DNA of 64,000 nt from Natronococcus sp. A-GB7. Its GTDB lineage: Archaea; Halobacteriota; Halobacteria; Halobacteriales; Natrialbaceae. Location: assembly GCF_029688865.1 (NCBI RefSeq), contig NZ_JARUKV010000002.1, positions 124,001 through 188,000 on the forward strand. The letters run 5' to 3'. The translations under genes and the position numbers were made by a program. The notes beneath the pieces were generated by a model. The model was not told the DNA's origin and made no database searches. It saw nothing but the letters and a program-made list of their open reading frames with translations. Of the stretch, positions 1-8,647 are shown one piece after another (positions within the stretch are counted from its first letter, which is position 1; every line of letters begins with the position of its first letter).

Positions 1-147
1 AGCACGCGCCTGATTTCGATAGCCGTACGATCGATGTGCAAATCGCTTCAGTCGTTCCTCCGGACCGGGTGCCGAACGCACGGCCGCTCGAGGGGCAAAT
101 TCTCCTCGATCGTAATCGTCAACTCCCTCGAGGGCAGTTACCACGAT

Positions 148-1566
148 ATGAGTGTCCGCGATACACCCACCAGTACAGACGTCGTCGTCATCGGTGCCGG
201 TCCGGGCGGCTACACCGCCGCTATTCGCGCCGCACAACTCGATCTCGACGTCACGCTCGTCGAGAAGGACGCCTACGGCGGTACCTGCCTCAACCACGGC
301 TGCATCCCATCGAAGGCACTTATTTCGGCGACGGACCTCGCCCACCGTGCCGATGAGGCAGAGAACATGGGGATCCACGCGGAGCTCTCCATCGAGATGT
401 CGGAGTTGGTGGACTGGAAGGATCAGGTCGTCGAGCAGCTCACCTCCGGCGTAGAGAAGCTCTGTAAGGGGAACGGAGTTACCCTCGTCGAAGGAACGGC
501 CGAGTTCACCGGTGAGAATACGGTTCGTATCAGCAACGGTGAAGAGGACGGCGCGGACGCGCTCGAGTTCGAACACGCTATCGTTGCGACGGGGAGCCGA
601 TCTGTCGAACTCCCCGGCTTCGAGTTCGACGGAGAGCAAATCCTTTCCTCTCGAGGTGCGCTGGCACTGGAATCGATACCGGAACGGCTGGTCGTCGTCG
701 GTGCCGGCTACATCGGCATGGAGCTGGCGACGGTGTTCGCCAAGGCGGGAACGGACGTCACCGTCGTGGAAATGCTCGACGAGGCACTGCCCGGATTCGA
801 CGCCGACGTCACTCGCGTGGTCAAACGACGAGCGGCGGAGCTGGGGATCGACTTCCACTTCGGAAAGGCCGCGAACGACTGGGAGCGTACCGACGATGGA
901 ATTCTCGTCACGACTACGTCCGAGGACGGATCGGTCTCGGAGTTCGCCGCGGAGAAAGCCCTCGTCGCGGTCGGCCGCGAACCGGTTACGGGAACCGTTT
1001 CGCTGGAGGCTGCCGGTATCGAGACCGACGAAGACGGGTTCGTTCCGACCGACGAGTACGGTCGAACTGACCGAGAGCACATCTTCGCCGTCGGTGACGT
1101 CGCCGGCGAGCCGATGCTCGCACACAAGGGGATGTACGAGGGCGAAGCCGCTGCAGAGTACATCGCAGGCGGGTCGACGACGATCGATCCACGGGCCGTA
1201 CCCGCCGTCGTATTCACCGATCCCGAAATCGCCACGGTCGGGATGTCCGAGAGCGAAGCCACGGAGGCGGGCTTCGATCCGATCGTCGGCGAAACGCATC
1301 TCCGCGGAAGCGGTCGTGCGCTCACGATGGACGAGACCAGCGGTTTCGTCAGGATCGTCGCTACAGAATCCGGCACCGTTCTGGGAGCGCAGGTCGTTGC
1401 ACCCGAGGCCTCGGAGCTCGTTGCTGAACTGGGTCTCGCTCGCGAGGCCGAACTCTCTCTGGACGACATCGTCGAAGCGATCCACGCTCATCCGACGCTC
1501 TCGGAGACGGTTCGGGAAGCTGCCGCAAACGCGAAGGGACAAGCGATCCACACCCTCAATCGATAA
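148..1566 (+). CDS. lpdA: dihydrolipoyl dehydrogenase (E3)
   Basis: FAD-dependent E3 subunit that reoxidises dihydrolipoamide with NAD+ in 2-oxoacid dehydrogenase or glycine cleavage complexes in the cytoplasm. The 472-residue protein has the N-terminal FAD-binding motif VVVIGAGPGG (about 12-21), the redox-active disulfide pair Cys47/Cys52 in GGTCLNHGCIPSK, a second dinucleotide motif VVGAGYIGMELA near 195, and the C-terminal catalytic His-Glu stretch HAHPTLSE. Length matches the family. An ATG at 34 is in frame, but homologues begin right at the FAD fold, so the ATG at 148 is preferred. No E1/E2 gene lies downstream; partners may lie left of the window edge. Confidence 0.95.
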   Translation: MSVRDTPTSTDVVVIGAGPGGYTAAIRAAQLDLDVTLVEKDAYGGTCLNHGCIPSKALISATDLAHRADEAENMGIHAELSIEMSELVDWKDQVVEQLTSGVEKLCKGNGVTLVEGTAEFTGENTVRISNGEEDGADALEFEHAIVATGSRSVELPGFEFDGEQILSSRGALALESIPERLVVVGAGYIGMELATVFAKAGTDVTVVEMLDEALPGFDADVTRVVKRRAAELGIDFHFGKAANDWERTDDGILVTTTSEDGSVSEFAAEKALVAVGREPVTGTVSLEAAGIETDEDGFVPTDEYGRTDREHIFAVGDVAGEPMLAHKGMYEGEAAAEYIAGGSTTIDPRAVPAVVFTDPEIATVGMSESEATEAGFDPIVGETHLRGSGRALTMDETSGFVRIVATESGTVLGAQVVAPEASELVAELGLAREAELSLDDIVEAIHAHPTLSETVREAAANAKGQAIHTLNR

Positions 1567-2230
1567 CACTGACCGCTCCGTTCACGCTACCGGTCGATCG
1601 ACTACCACTCGTCTCTCGGGGAAACGCCGTTCCAGCGGCGATCGGTGACGCCGCGGCGACTTTCGTTCGAGTCTCATCGACCCTCACAGATCGGCCGCTC
1701 CCGGTATGCCGAGTAGTATCGGAAAAATTACCTTTTCTGAGTCGTATCGATCATCATATGTATGATATCGGGGCGGGCCAATAGACACCACGACGCTCTC
1801 TCGAGCACAGTGAAATACCCTGAAACCGAATATGAGCCGCCATATCGACGATTCCCGCTCGAGTAGCGAGAGATCCGAACGGCGGTGATCGGGAGAGTTC
1901 GAACGTGGCTCGAATCACGCCTCGATCCCGTATAACTCCCTTTGAGAGATCCAATCCAGACTTTTCGGAGAAAACGTTCACAAATTCCGTTTCGAGCGCT
2001 TCCTCTGGGCTTCGTCAGATCTACTCTGTACTTCTAGTATACTGCTAATCGAATATATATGCGAGATACGATCTCTGTCCGAAGGAGACGAGTCGCTCTT
2101 CGGTCTCGGACGTAGCCGAGTGATACCGAGCGGCGCAAACGAAGCGGGCGGGAGAACGGCGTTCGACCGAACGGTCGAGAAACGCATCCCGATACGAGGA
2201 CTCTTCCGGTCGACTCGAGAACTCCTTCCT
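1567..2230. other. intergenic region, AT-richer, no gene seen
   Basis: A 660-bp gap between lpdA and the aldo/keto reductase. The middle part (about 1720-2070) is clearly AT-richer than its surroundings. Short minus-strand reading frames here have no recognisable motif and untypical composition, so I do not call them. The right end presumably carries the promoter of the next gene. Confidence 0.5.
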
Positions 2231-2995
2231 ATGCAGCTACCACCGATCGGACTCGGCACGATGGGGATCGAGGATCCCGACACGATCGCGACGGCCCTCG
2301 AGTGTGGCTACGGACACCTCGATACGGCCCAGATCTACGGGAACGAGACCGTCGTCGGCGAGGGGCTGGCCCGGAGTTCGGTCCCCCGCGAGGACGTGGT
2401 CGTCGCGACGAAGGTGTGGGCCGACAGCCTCGCGCCCGACGACGTCCACCGGACCACCGAGGAGAGTCTCGAGCGACTCGGCCTCGAGGGCGTCGACCTG
2501 CTGTACGTCCACCGTCCGATCGAGGCCTACGAGCCCGAACGGACGCTGCCGGCGTTCGACGAACTGTACGACGAAGGAACGATCGGCGGCGTCGGCCTGA
2601 GCAACTTCTCGGTCGCCGAGCTCGAGACCGCCGCCGACGTCCTCGAGGCCCCGATCGCGGCCCACCAGGTCGAGTACCACCCGCTGTTCCAGCCTGAGGA
2701 CCTGCTCGCACACGCTCGCGAAAACGGCTACCCGCTGGTCGCGTACTCGCCGCTGGCGAACGGCCGCGCGGGCGAGATCGACGCGGTCGTCGCGATCGCT
2801 GAACGACACGAGACCACCCCCGAGGCGGTCTGTCTCGCGTGGCTGGCCGCGAAGGACGGCGTCGTTCCGATCCCGAAAGCCAGCAGCCGCGAGCATCTCG
2901 AGGCGAACCTCGAGGCGCTGGAGCTCGAACTCGAGTCCGACGAACTCGAGCGGATCGACGCTGTCGAGCGGACCGAGGAGCTGTTTCCGGAGTAG
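2231..2995 (+). CDS. aldo/keto reductase
   Basis: NAD(P)H-dependent oxidoreductase of the AKR superfamily, a single TIM barrel of 254 residues. Visible family features are LGTMG at the N-terminus, GYGHLDTAQIYGNE containing the catalytic Asp and Tyr, the ATKVW strand carrying the catalytic Lys, VDLLYVHRP with the catalytic His, GVGLSNFS, and the cofactor-binding VPIPKASSREHL near the C-terminus. All four catalytic residues are present, so it should be active. The substrate cannot be read from sequence. The ATG at 2231 starts exactly at the first barrel strand; upstream in-frame sequence is not conserved-looking. It appears monocistronic. Confidence 0.9.
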   Translation: MQLPPIGLGTMGIEDPDTIATALECGYGHLDTAQIYGNETVVGEGLARSSVPREDVVVATKVWADSLAPDDVHRTTEESLERLGLEGVDLLYVHRPIEAYEPERTLPAFDELYDEGTIGGVGLSNFSVAELETAADVLEAPIAAHQVEYHPLFQPEDLLAHARENGYPLVAYSPLANGRAGEIDAVVAIAERHETTPEAVCLAWLAAKDGVVPIPKASSREHLEANLEALELELESDELERIDAVERTEELFPE

Positions 2996-3365
2996 GTATC
3001 CGAAGACCGGTCGACTGGTGCGGTGGCGCGCGCTGGGCGGCGACGAGCGAACAGCGAGTCGCAGTCCTCGAGCGGGCAGGAGCTCTCGCGGTAGTCCTCA
3101 CGGGAGCAGGTCCTGCTCGCACGAACACGGGGAATTGCCACGCCCTCCCCACCCGGTTCACTCGGTCGCGTTGCTCCCTCGCTTATCGACCGGCCGACAG
3201 CGCGCGTCACCGCAGATCGAGTGGATGGCCCGGCATGATACGTCGTCGCCTATACGTAGCGGTGGGTCGCTAGCGCTCTCGAGCACCGGAGCCCGATCTT
3301 CCGACCGACGAGCCGAGGACGGCAAACCCAAACCCTTGTTTCGTCGCGGTCACTCGAGACGAACG
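2996..3365. other. intergenic region with a dispersed REP-like element
   Basis: A 370-bp gap before lysA with no credible gene. Positions 3019-3033 carry TGCGGTGGCGCGCGC, which recurs exactly at 58472-58486. At both places it is followed by a small hairpin with a loop rich in GAGCG and CGAA. At about 3102-3119 there is also a short inverted repeat (GAGCAG...CTGCTC). The element looks like a haloarchaeal intergenic repeat rather than a gene. Confidence 0.5.
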
Positions 3366-4601
3366 ATGACCGACCTCGCCGACTCGCCGGCCGTGCGCCG
3401 GCTCGCCGACTGGGACCACGAGCGACTCGAGGCCCTCGCCGACGAGTACGAGACGCCGCTGTACGTGATGGATCTCGACCGCGTCAAGGAGAACTACAGC
3501 CGCTTCGCCGCAGCGTTTCCCGACGCCGAGGTCATGTACGCCGCGAAGGCTCACACCGGGAAGGCGGTGCTCGAGGCGGTCCTCGAGGCCGGCGCCGACA
3601 TCGAGTGTGCGGCCTGGGGCGAACTCCAGCGATCGATCGACGCCGGGGCGGACCCGAACACCCTCCAGTACACCGCCGTCAACCCGCCGGATCACGATCT
3701 GGACTACGCTACCGATCTAGCCGAGGAGGCGCCAGGGCTGACGATCACCATCGGCGCGACGGACACCCTCGACCGGCTGGCCGAACGCGGCTACGACGGC
3801 CGGGTCGCCATTCGGATCAACCCCGGGATTGGGACGGGCCACCACGAGAAGGTCGCCACGGGCGCCGACGCGAAGTTCGGGATTCCCTACGAGCAGGTCC
3901 CGGAGGTCGCCGACCGCGTCCGCGAGGAGTTCGAACTGGTCGGGCTCCACGCCCACGCCGGCAGCGGCGTCCTGACCGAGGGGCTCGAGGAGCACTGCGA
4001 AGCCATCGAACGGGTCGGCGAGATGGCGCGCCGGGTCGGCGATTCGGATCTCGAGTTCGTCGACGTCGGCGGCGGTTACGGCGTTCCCTACCGCGAGGAC
4101 GAGGAGCCTCTGGACCTCGAGAAGACCTCGAACATGGTCCGCGACGCCGTGGGCGAACTGGAGGCGACGCTGAAACTCGAGCCCGGGCGCTACGTCGTCG
4201 CCGACGCGGGACTGATTCTCAGCGAGGTGAACACGATCAAGGAGGCCCCCGATTCGACGGTCGTCGGGATCGACGCCAGCCTGGCGACGCTCATTCGGCC
4301 CGCGATGTTCGGCTCCTACCATCCGATGTACAACGTCAGCGCGCCCGACCGCGATCCTCACCCGGTCACGGTCGGGGGCCCGGTCTGTACCAGCGCGGAC
4401 GTCTTCGCCCACGACCGCCCGGTCGCCCGGCCCGAACGCGAGGACATCCTCGCGATCGGCAACGCGGGCTCGTACGGCTACGAACTCGCCAGCCAGTTCC
4501 ACTCCCAGCCCCGCCCCGCCGAAGTCGCTCTCGAGGGCGGCGACGCCCGCGTCGTCCGGCGCCGCGAGACGCTCGAGGACGTGACGCGGGTCGAGCAGTA
4601 G
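3366..4601 (+). CDS. lysA: diaminopimelate decarboxylase
   Basis: PLP-dependent fold-III decarboxylase that converts meso-diaminopimelate to lysine, the last step of the DAP lysine pathway. The 411-residue protein has the PLP lysine in MYAAKAHTGK (Lys61), HAHAGSG and VDVGGGYGVPY in the barrel, EPGRYVVADAG, and the C-terminal GPVCTSAD and GNAGSYGYELASQF segments expected of LysA. The ATG at 3366 is chosen because an in-frame extension back to 3018 reads through the intergenic repeat. dapE lies two genes downstream on the same strand, supporting the lysine assignment over a related amino-acid decarboxylase. Confidence 0.9.
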   Translation: MTDLADSPAVRRLADWDHERLEALADEYETPLYVMDLDRVKENYSRFAAAFPDAEVMYAAKAHTGKAVLEAVLEAGADIECAAWGELQRSIDAGADPNTLQYTAVNPPDHDLDYATDLAEEAPGLTITIGATDTLDRLAERGYDGRVAIRINPGIGTGHHEKVATGADAKFGIPYEQVPEVADRVREEFELVGLHAHAGSGVLTEGLEEHCEAIERVGEMARRVGDSDLEFVDVGGGYGVPYREDEEPLDLEKTSNMVRDAVGELEATLKLEPGRYVVADAGLILSEVNTIKEAPDSTVVGIDASLATLIRPAMFGSYHPMYNVSAPDRDPHPVTVGGPVCTSADVFAHDRPVARPEREDILAIGNAGSYGYELASQFHSQPRPAEVALEGGDARVVRRRETLEDVTRVEQ

Positions 4602-4691
4602 CTCGACTCCAACCCCCACCGGAACCGAACTTTCAGGCCTGTACGACGGGTGTGTGGTGGTTTTAGACTGCTCGAGCCCGTCGACTATCGT

Positions 4692-5099
4692 ATGAGTACT
4701 GTGAGCGAACGACAGTCGACACGAACGACGCGACTGCCGCCCGTTCCGCGCCTCGCCGGGCTGGCGGCGGTGCTCGGCACCTGGATCTTCTGGTCGGGCG
4801 TGTTCGTGACGGGCTTCGGCTGGATCGTCACGAACAACGTCCTCGTCGGCGCCGTCGCGGCCGCGTTCGCCGCCTACACCGCGGCGCGTCCGTCGGGCGG
4901 TCGGCTCCCCGGACCGGTCGCCCCGCTGATCGTTCTCGTCGCGGGAGCGTGGACCGTCGCGGCGCCGTTCGTCTTCGGCATCGAGACAGGGATCCTGTTC
5001 TGGAGCAACGTCGTCGCCGGCGCGCTCGTCGCCGTACTGGCGGCGGCCTGTCTCTACGGAGGCCGAAAGCTCGATGCGGACGCCTCGACGTCCGCATAG
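4692..5099 (+). CDS. SPW-repeat membrane protein
   Basis: Integral membrane protein of 135 residues with four predicted membrane segments arranged as a duplication: each half ends in a W-x-N-N/W-S-N-V-V-x-G-A-L-V type segment (NNVLVGAV near 50 and WSNVVAGALV near 105), characteristic of SPW-repeat proteins. The function of this family is unknown to me. It sits between lysA and dapE on the same strand, 90 bp after lysA, with its own likely promoter region in that gap. It may be only a neighbour rather than a pathway member. Confidence 0.75.
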   Translation: MSTVSERQSTRTTRLPPVPRLAGLAAVLGTWIFWSGVFVTGFGWIVTNNVLVGAVAAAFAAYTAARPSGGRLPGPVAPLIVLVAGAWTVAAPFVFGIETGILFWSNVVAGALVAVLAAACLYGGRKLDADASTSA

Positions 5100-5224
5100 C
5101 GAGCCCTCTCGAGCGGAGGGTGCCGGATGCGAACCCCGCTGGAGCGGACGAAAGCGGGGGCTTATGACTCGTCGCCGGAAACTGACGGTATCGACGCGCC
5201 GTCGCCCGACGACGGCGGATACCC

Positions 5225-6301
5225 ATGAGTTTCGATATCACCACCTTCCACGCCGAGGCCGTCCGGACCCCCTCCCACGAGGACGTCTCGGCGATGCGCG
5301 AACTGCTGCTCGAGACGCTGCGCGAGGCCGGCCACGAGCCCGAGGTCGACGCCCGCGGGAACGTGCTGGCGAGTCGCGGAAGCGACGACGGCCCCCACAT
5401 CGTTCTGAACACCCACTTCGACACCGTCGCGCCCCACGTCCCCTACGACCGGGACGGCGACACGGTACGCGGTCGAGGGGCCTGCGACGCGAAGGGGCCT
5501 CTCGCCGCTCTGCTCGCGGCCTTTCTCCGGGCCGAACCGGCTACGGGACGGATCACGCTCGCCCTGACGCCCGACGAGGAGACGCTGATGACCGGCGCCG
5601 AACACCTCGGGGAGACGCTGTCGGCCGACGGGTATATCGTCGGCGAGCCGACCGAACTCGACGTCTGTGTCGCCGCCCGCGGTCAGTGTGAGGGGACGAT
5701 CACCCTCGAGGGAGAAGCCGGCCACGCGGCGAGCGTTCCGGCAGCGGCGAATCCGGTGTTCGGACTCGCCGACGTCCTCGAAGCCCTGCGGAGCTACGAC
5801 GAGGAGGCGGGTCCGGATTCGGACCCGGTGCTCGGGGAACCGAAGCTGACGCCCTCAGCGCTCTCGGGGGGCGAGGCGCCGAACCGCGTTCCCGGTAGCT
5901 GTCGGCTGACGTTCGATCGCCGGAACGTCCCGCCCGAGACGAGCGAGACGTTCCGCGAGGACCTGCAGGCGTCCCTCGAGGCGCGTGTCCCCGACGCCCT
6001 CTCGGTGTCGGTCGAGCTGATCCGGCCCGACACGCCGTTTCCGGACCCGTTCGTCACCGACGAGGAGGAGCCGCTGGTGGGCGCGCTCGAGGCCGCGAGC
6101 GGAGGCGAGGTCCGTCCGTTCGGCGCGGCGACCGAGGCCGCGTTCTTCGCGGCCGACGCGCCGACCGTCGTCTTCGGACCGGGCGCGCTGGCCGACGACG
6201 ACGGTCCCGTCGCCCACGCCGAACGCGAGTACGTTCGGCTCCCGGACGTCGAGACCGCAGCCGACGCCGTCGCGGAATCCCTCGATTCGCTGCTCTCGTG
6301 A
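5225..6301 (+). CDS. dapE: M20 family deacylase, probable succinyl-diaminopimelate desuccinylase
   Basis: Zinc-dependent amidohydrolase of the M20 peptidase family, 358 residues. Visible metal and catalytic motifs are LNTHFDTV (metal His plus catalytic Asp), GRGACDAKG (bridging Asp), TPDEET (general base Glu), VGEPTE (metal Glu) and GPG near the C-terminus, followed by AHAEREYV with the last metal His. A dimerisation insertion beginning near GQCEGTITLEGEAGHAA is present. Together with the nearby lysA, the likely reaction is removal of the N-succinyl (or N-acetyl) group from the diaminopimelate precursor. Related LysK or ArgE activities cannot be excluded by motif alone. Confidence 0.82.
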   Translation: MSFDITTFHAEAVRTPSHEDVSAMRELLLETLREAGHEPEVDARGNVLASRGSDDGPHIVLNTHFDTVAPHVPYDRDGDTVRGRGACDAKGPLAALLAAFLRAEPATGRITLALTPDEETLMTGAEHLGETLSADGYIVGEPTELDVCVAARGQCEGTITLEGEAGHAASVPAAANPVFGLADVLEALRSYDEEAGPDSDPVLGEPKLTPSALSGGEAPNRVPGSCRLTFDRRNVPPETSETFREDLQASLEARVPDALSVSVELIRPDTPFPDPFVTDEEEPLVGALEAASGGEVRPFGAATEAAFFAADAPTVVFGPGALADDDGPVAHAEREYVRLPDVETAADAVAESLDSLLS

Positions 6302-6449
6302 TCGTCTCGCCCACGATCGGTCGGAGGGTGAACTGTGTGCGCGCACGATTTCGATAGCTTTAGGGAATTACCGATAACTTCGACTGGTGGCCGACCCGAA
6401 TCCGAGCGATAACACTATTCGTGGCTGACGTGAAAGGATACACCAGCTA

Positions 6450-8351
6450 ATGACTGCGGAGAAGGCAGAGAGGGGGATCGCCGGCGGATCCAACGAGGCG
6501 GTTCGCGAGGCGCTGTCGCTGCGCGAGCAGGCGATGGACGAGGCGCCAGTGGGGATCGTTGTCACAGATCCCGACCGGGCGGCCAACCCGATCACGTACG
6601 CAAACGAGGGGTTCGTTCGACTCACCGGCTACTCCAGGGAGGACGTCCTCGGCCGGAACTGTCGGTTCCTCCAGGGGGAACGAACCGATCCGGAACCGGT
6701 CGAGCGAATGCGAGCGGCGATCGACGCGGGCGAATCGGTCACCGTCGAACTGCTGAACTACCGGAGCGACGGCGATCCGTTCTGGAACCGCGTGACGATC
6801 GCGCCGCTGTTCGACGGCGAGACGGTGACGAACTTCGTCGGGATCCAACAGGACGTCACGGACCGCAGACGACGGGAGCGCGAACTCGAGCGCGAACGCG
6901 AGTTCGTCGAGCAGGGGCTCGACGTGCTCGACGACGTCTTCTACGTGATCGGAACCGACCGGCGGCTCCGTCGCTGGAACGAGCGCCTTCCGGAGGTGAC
7001 CGGCTACACCGACGACGAGATCGCGGAGATGGACGTCCTCGAGTTCGTTCCGGCCGACGAGCGGAAGGCGATAACGCGCTCGATCGAGAACGTTCTGGAC
7101 GGTGAGACCGAAACCGCTGAGTCGGAGCTGCTCACGGCCGACGGCGAACGAATCCCCCACGAGTTTACCGGCTCCCAACTGACCGATACCGACGGGGAAC
7201 TGGTCGGCCTCGTCGGCGTCGGACGGGAGGTCTCCGAGCGGACGCGTCACCGGACCGTCCTCGAGTCGCTTCACGAGATCGCGACGACGATCCAGACCGC
7301 GGAGTCGGTCGACGCCGTCTGCGAACGAACCGTCGACGCGGCGGCCGACGTCCTCGAGTTCGACCTCTGTTCGCTGCTGCTGTGCGAGGGCGAGTGGCTC
7401 GTTCCGCGGGCGACTTCGGCCGACGCCCCGATGGGCGGGAGCCGACCGATGCGCCTCGATCAGGGGCTCGCCGGCAAGACGTTCCAGTCCGGCGACTCCT
7501 CCATCGTCGACGAAGTCACCCCCGACGGTGACGCCGACCCCGCGAAGGACTACTACCGATCGGGCTTCAGCGTCCCGGTCGGCGACTCCGGCGTGTTCCA
7601 GGCGGCGAGCACCGATACGGCGGCGTTCGACGCCCAGGACGTCGAGTTCGCGGAACTGCTCGTCAGCCACACCGCGAACGCGATCGAGCGGCTCGAACGC
7701 GAACGGGCACTAAAACAGCAGAACGATCGCCTCGAGGAGTTCGCCAGCATCGTCTCACACGACCTGCGGAACCCGCTGAACGTGGCCGCGGGCCGGCTCG
7801 AACTCGCTCGCGAGGCGTGCGACGACGACAACCTCGAGGACGTCGCGCGAGCCCACGCTCGGATGGAGGCGCTGATCGACGACCTCCTGGCGCTGGCCCG
7901 GGAGGGACGGTCCGTACTCGAGTCCGAACCCGTCGACGTCGCGGCGACCGTCGCCGACTGCTGGCGTCACGTCGAGACCGCCGAGGCGTCCCTCGAGGTC
8001 GAAACGGAGCGGTCGATCGAGGCGGACCCGAGTCGGTTCCAGCGGCTCCTCGAGAACCTCGTTCGCAACGCGGTCGAACACGCCGGGCCCGACGTGGCCG
8101 TTACGGTCGGGGATCTGGCGGACGGGATCTACGTCGAGGACGACGGGCCCGGGATCCCGGCGGAGAAACGTGAGACTGTCTTCGAGACGGGCTACTCGGA
8201 GCGTCGGGGCGGAACGGGGTTCGGACTCGGAATCGTCGAACGGATCTGCGACGCACACGGCTGGGACGTAGCCGTAACCGACGGCGCCGACGGCGGGGCG
8301 AGGTTCGAACTTACCGGGCTCGAGTTCGTCGACTGCGACCGCGAACGGTGA
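6450..8351 (+). CDS. LOV/PAS-PAS-GAF sensor histidine kinase
   Basis: Soluble hybrid sensor kinase of 633 residues without membrane segments. Domain order: PAS/LOV (about 30-140), second PAS (150-265), GAF (270-415), HisKA with phospho-acceptor His436 in SHDLRNPL, and HATPase (about 530-630) with N-box NLVRNAVEHA, DDGPGIP and GTGFGLGIV. The first PAS has the LOV signature GRNCRFLQG with the adduct Cys71, plus the flavin-contacting Asn103 (LLNY), Asn113 (FWN) and Gln133 (GIQQDV). This suggests a flavin-bound blue-light or redox sensor. No response regulator is adjacent; two lie far downstream at 60.7-62.8 kb. Confidence 0.9.
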   Translation: MTAEKAERGIAGGSNEAVREALSLREQAMDEAPVGIVVTDPDRAANPITYANEGFVRLTGYSREDVLGRNCRFLQGERTDPEPVERMRAAIDAGESVTVELLNYRSDGDPFWNRVTIAPLFDGETVTNFVGIQQDVTDRRRRERELEREREFVEQGLDVLDDVFYVIGTDRRLRRWNERLPEVTGYTDDEIAEMDVLEFVPADERKAITRSIENVLDGETETAESELLTADGERIPHEFTGSQLTDTDGELVGLVGVGREVSERTRHRTVLESLHEIATTIQTAESVDAVCERTVDAAADVLEFDLCSLLLCEGEWLVPRATSADAPMGGSRPMRLDQGLAGKTFQSGDSSIVDEVTPDGDADPAKDYYRSGFSVPVGDSGVFQAASTDTAAFDAQDVEFAELLVSHTANAIERLERERALKQQNDRLEEFASIVSHDLRNPLNVAAGRLELAREACDDDNLEDVARAHARMEALIDDLLALAREGRSVLESEPVDVAATVADCWRHVETAEASLEVETERSIEADPSRFQRLLENLVRNAVEHAGPDVAVTVGDLADGIYVEDDGPGIPAEKRETVFETGYSERRGGTGFGLGIVERICDAHGWDVAVTDGADGGARFELTGLEFVDCDRER

Positions 8352-8364
8352 CGCGCACCGCGTC

Positions 8365-8463
8365 TCACCACTGGGTCGAGATGTACAGCAGAATAATCAT
8401 ACAGACGATCCCGATGAGAAAGAGCACGGCGGTAGCGACCTCGGGAAAGAGTGCCTCGAACAT
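8365..8463 (-). CDS. 32-residue single-span membrane microprotein
   Basis: A short minus-strand reading frame, ATG at 8463 and TGA at 8365-8367, convergent with the kinase gene 13 bp away. The product begins MFEALFPEVATAVLFLIGIV, continues through a hydrophobic segment (residues about 10-27) and ends LYISTQW. The short charged N-terminus, clean transmembrane helix and aromatic end look like a real membrane microprotein rather than chance. Function unknown. Confidence 0.6.
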   Translation of the reverse strand: MFEALFPEVATAVLFLIGIVCMIILLYISTQW

Positions 8464-8647
8464 GGGTGTCCGTAGCGGCCGTCAGTTCAAATCAGTACTG
8501 GTCGAACGGTCGTAACGCGAGCGAAACTCGAACCGATCGGCCGTCGTCGAATCGGAGCAAACTGCGAGGGAATCGACGACTCGAGACGGCGCTGATCGGC
8601 AACTCCGGCCGGACGCTCGAACATCCCGGTGAGGTGGTCAACCGAGA

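Noticed and set aside
1-147. A minus-strand open frame running off the left edge with a GTG start near 142 (VVTALEGVDDYDRG)
   Set aside because: Could be the start of a divergent gene, but only 47 codons are visible and composition is not decisive, so I do not call it.
1754-2283. Two minus-strand reading frames (75 and 101 residues) before the aldo/keto reductase
   Set aside because: They lie in AT-richer sequence, show no motif, have unusual residue composition for this proteome and one overlaps the reductase start.
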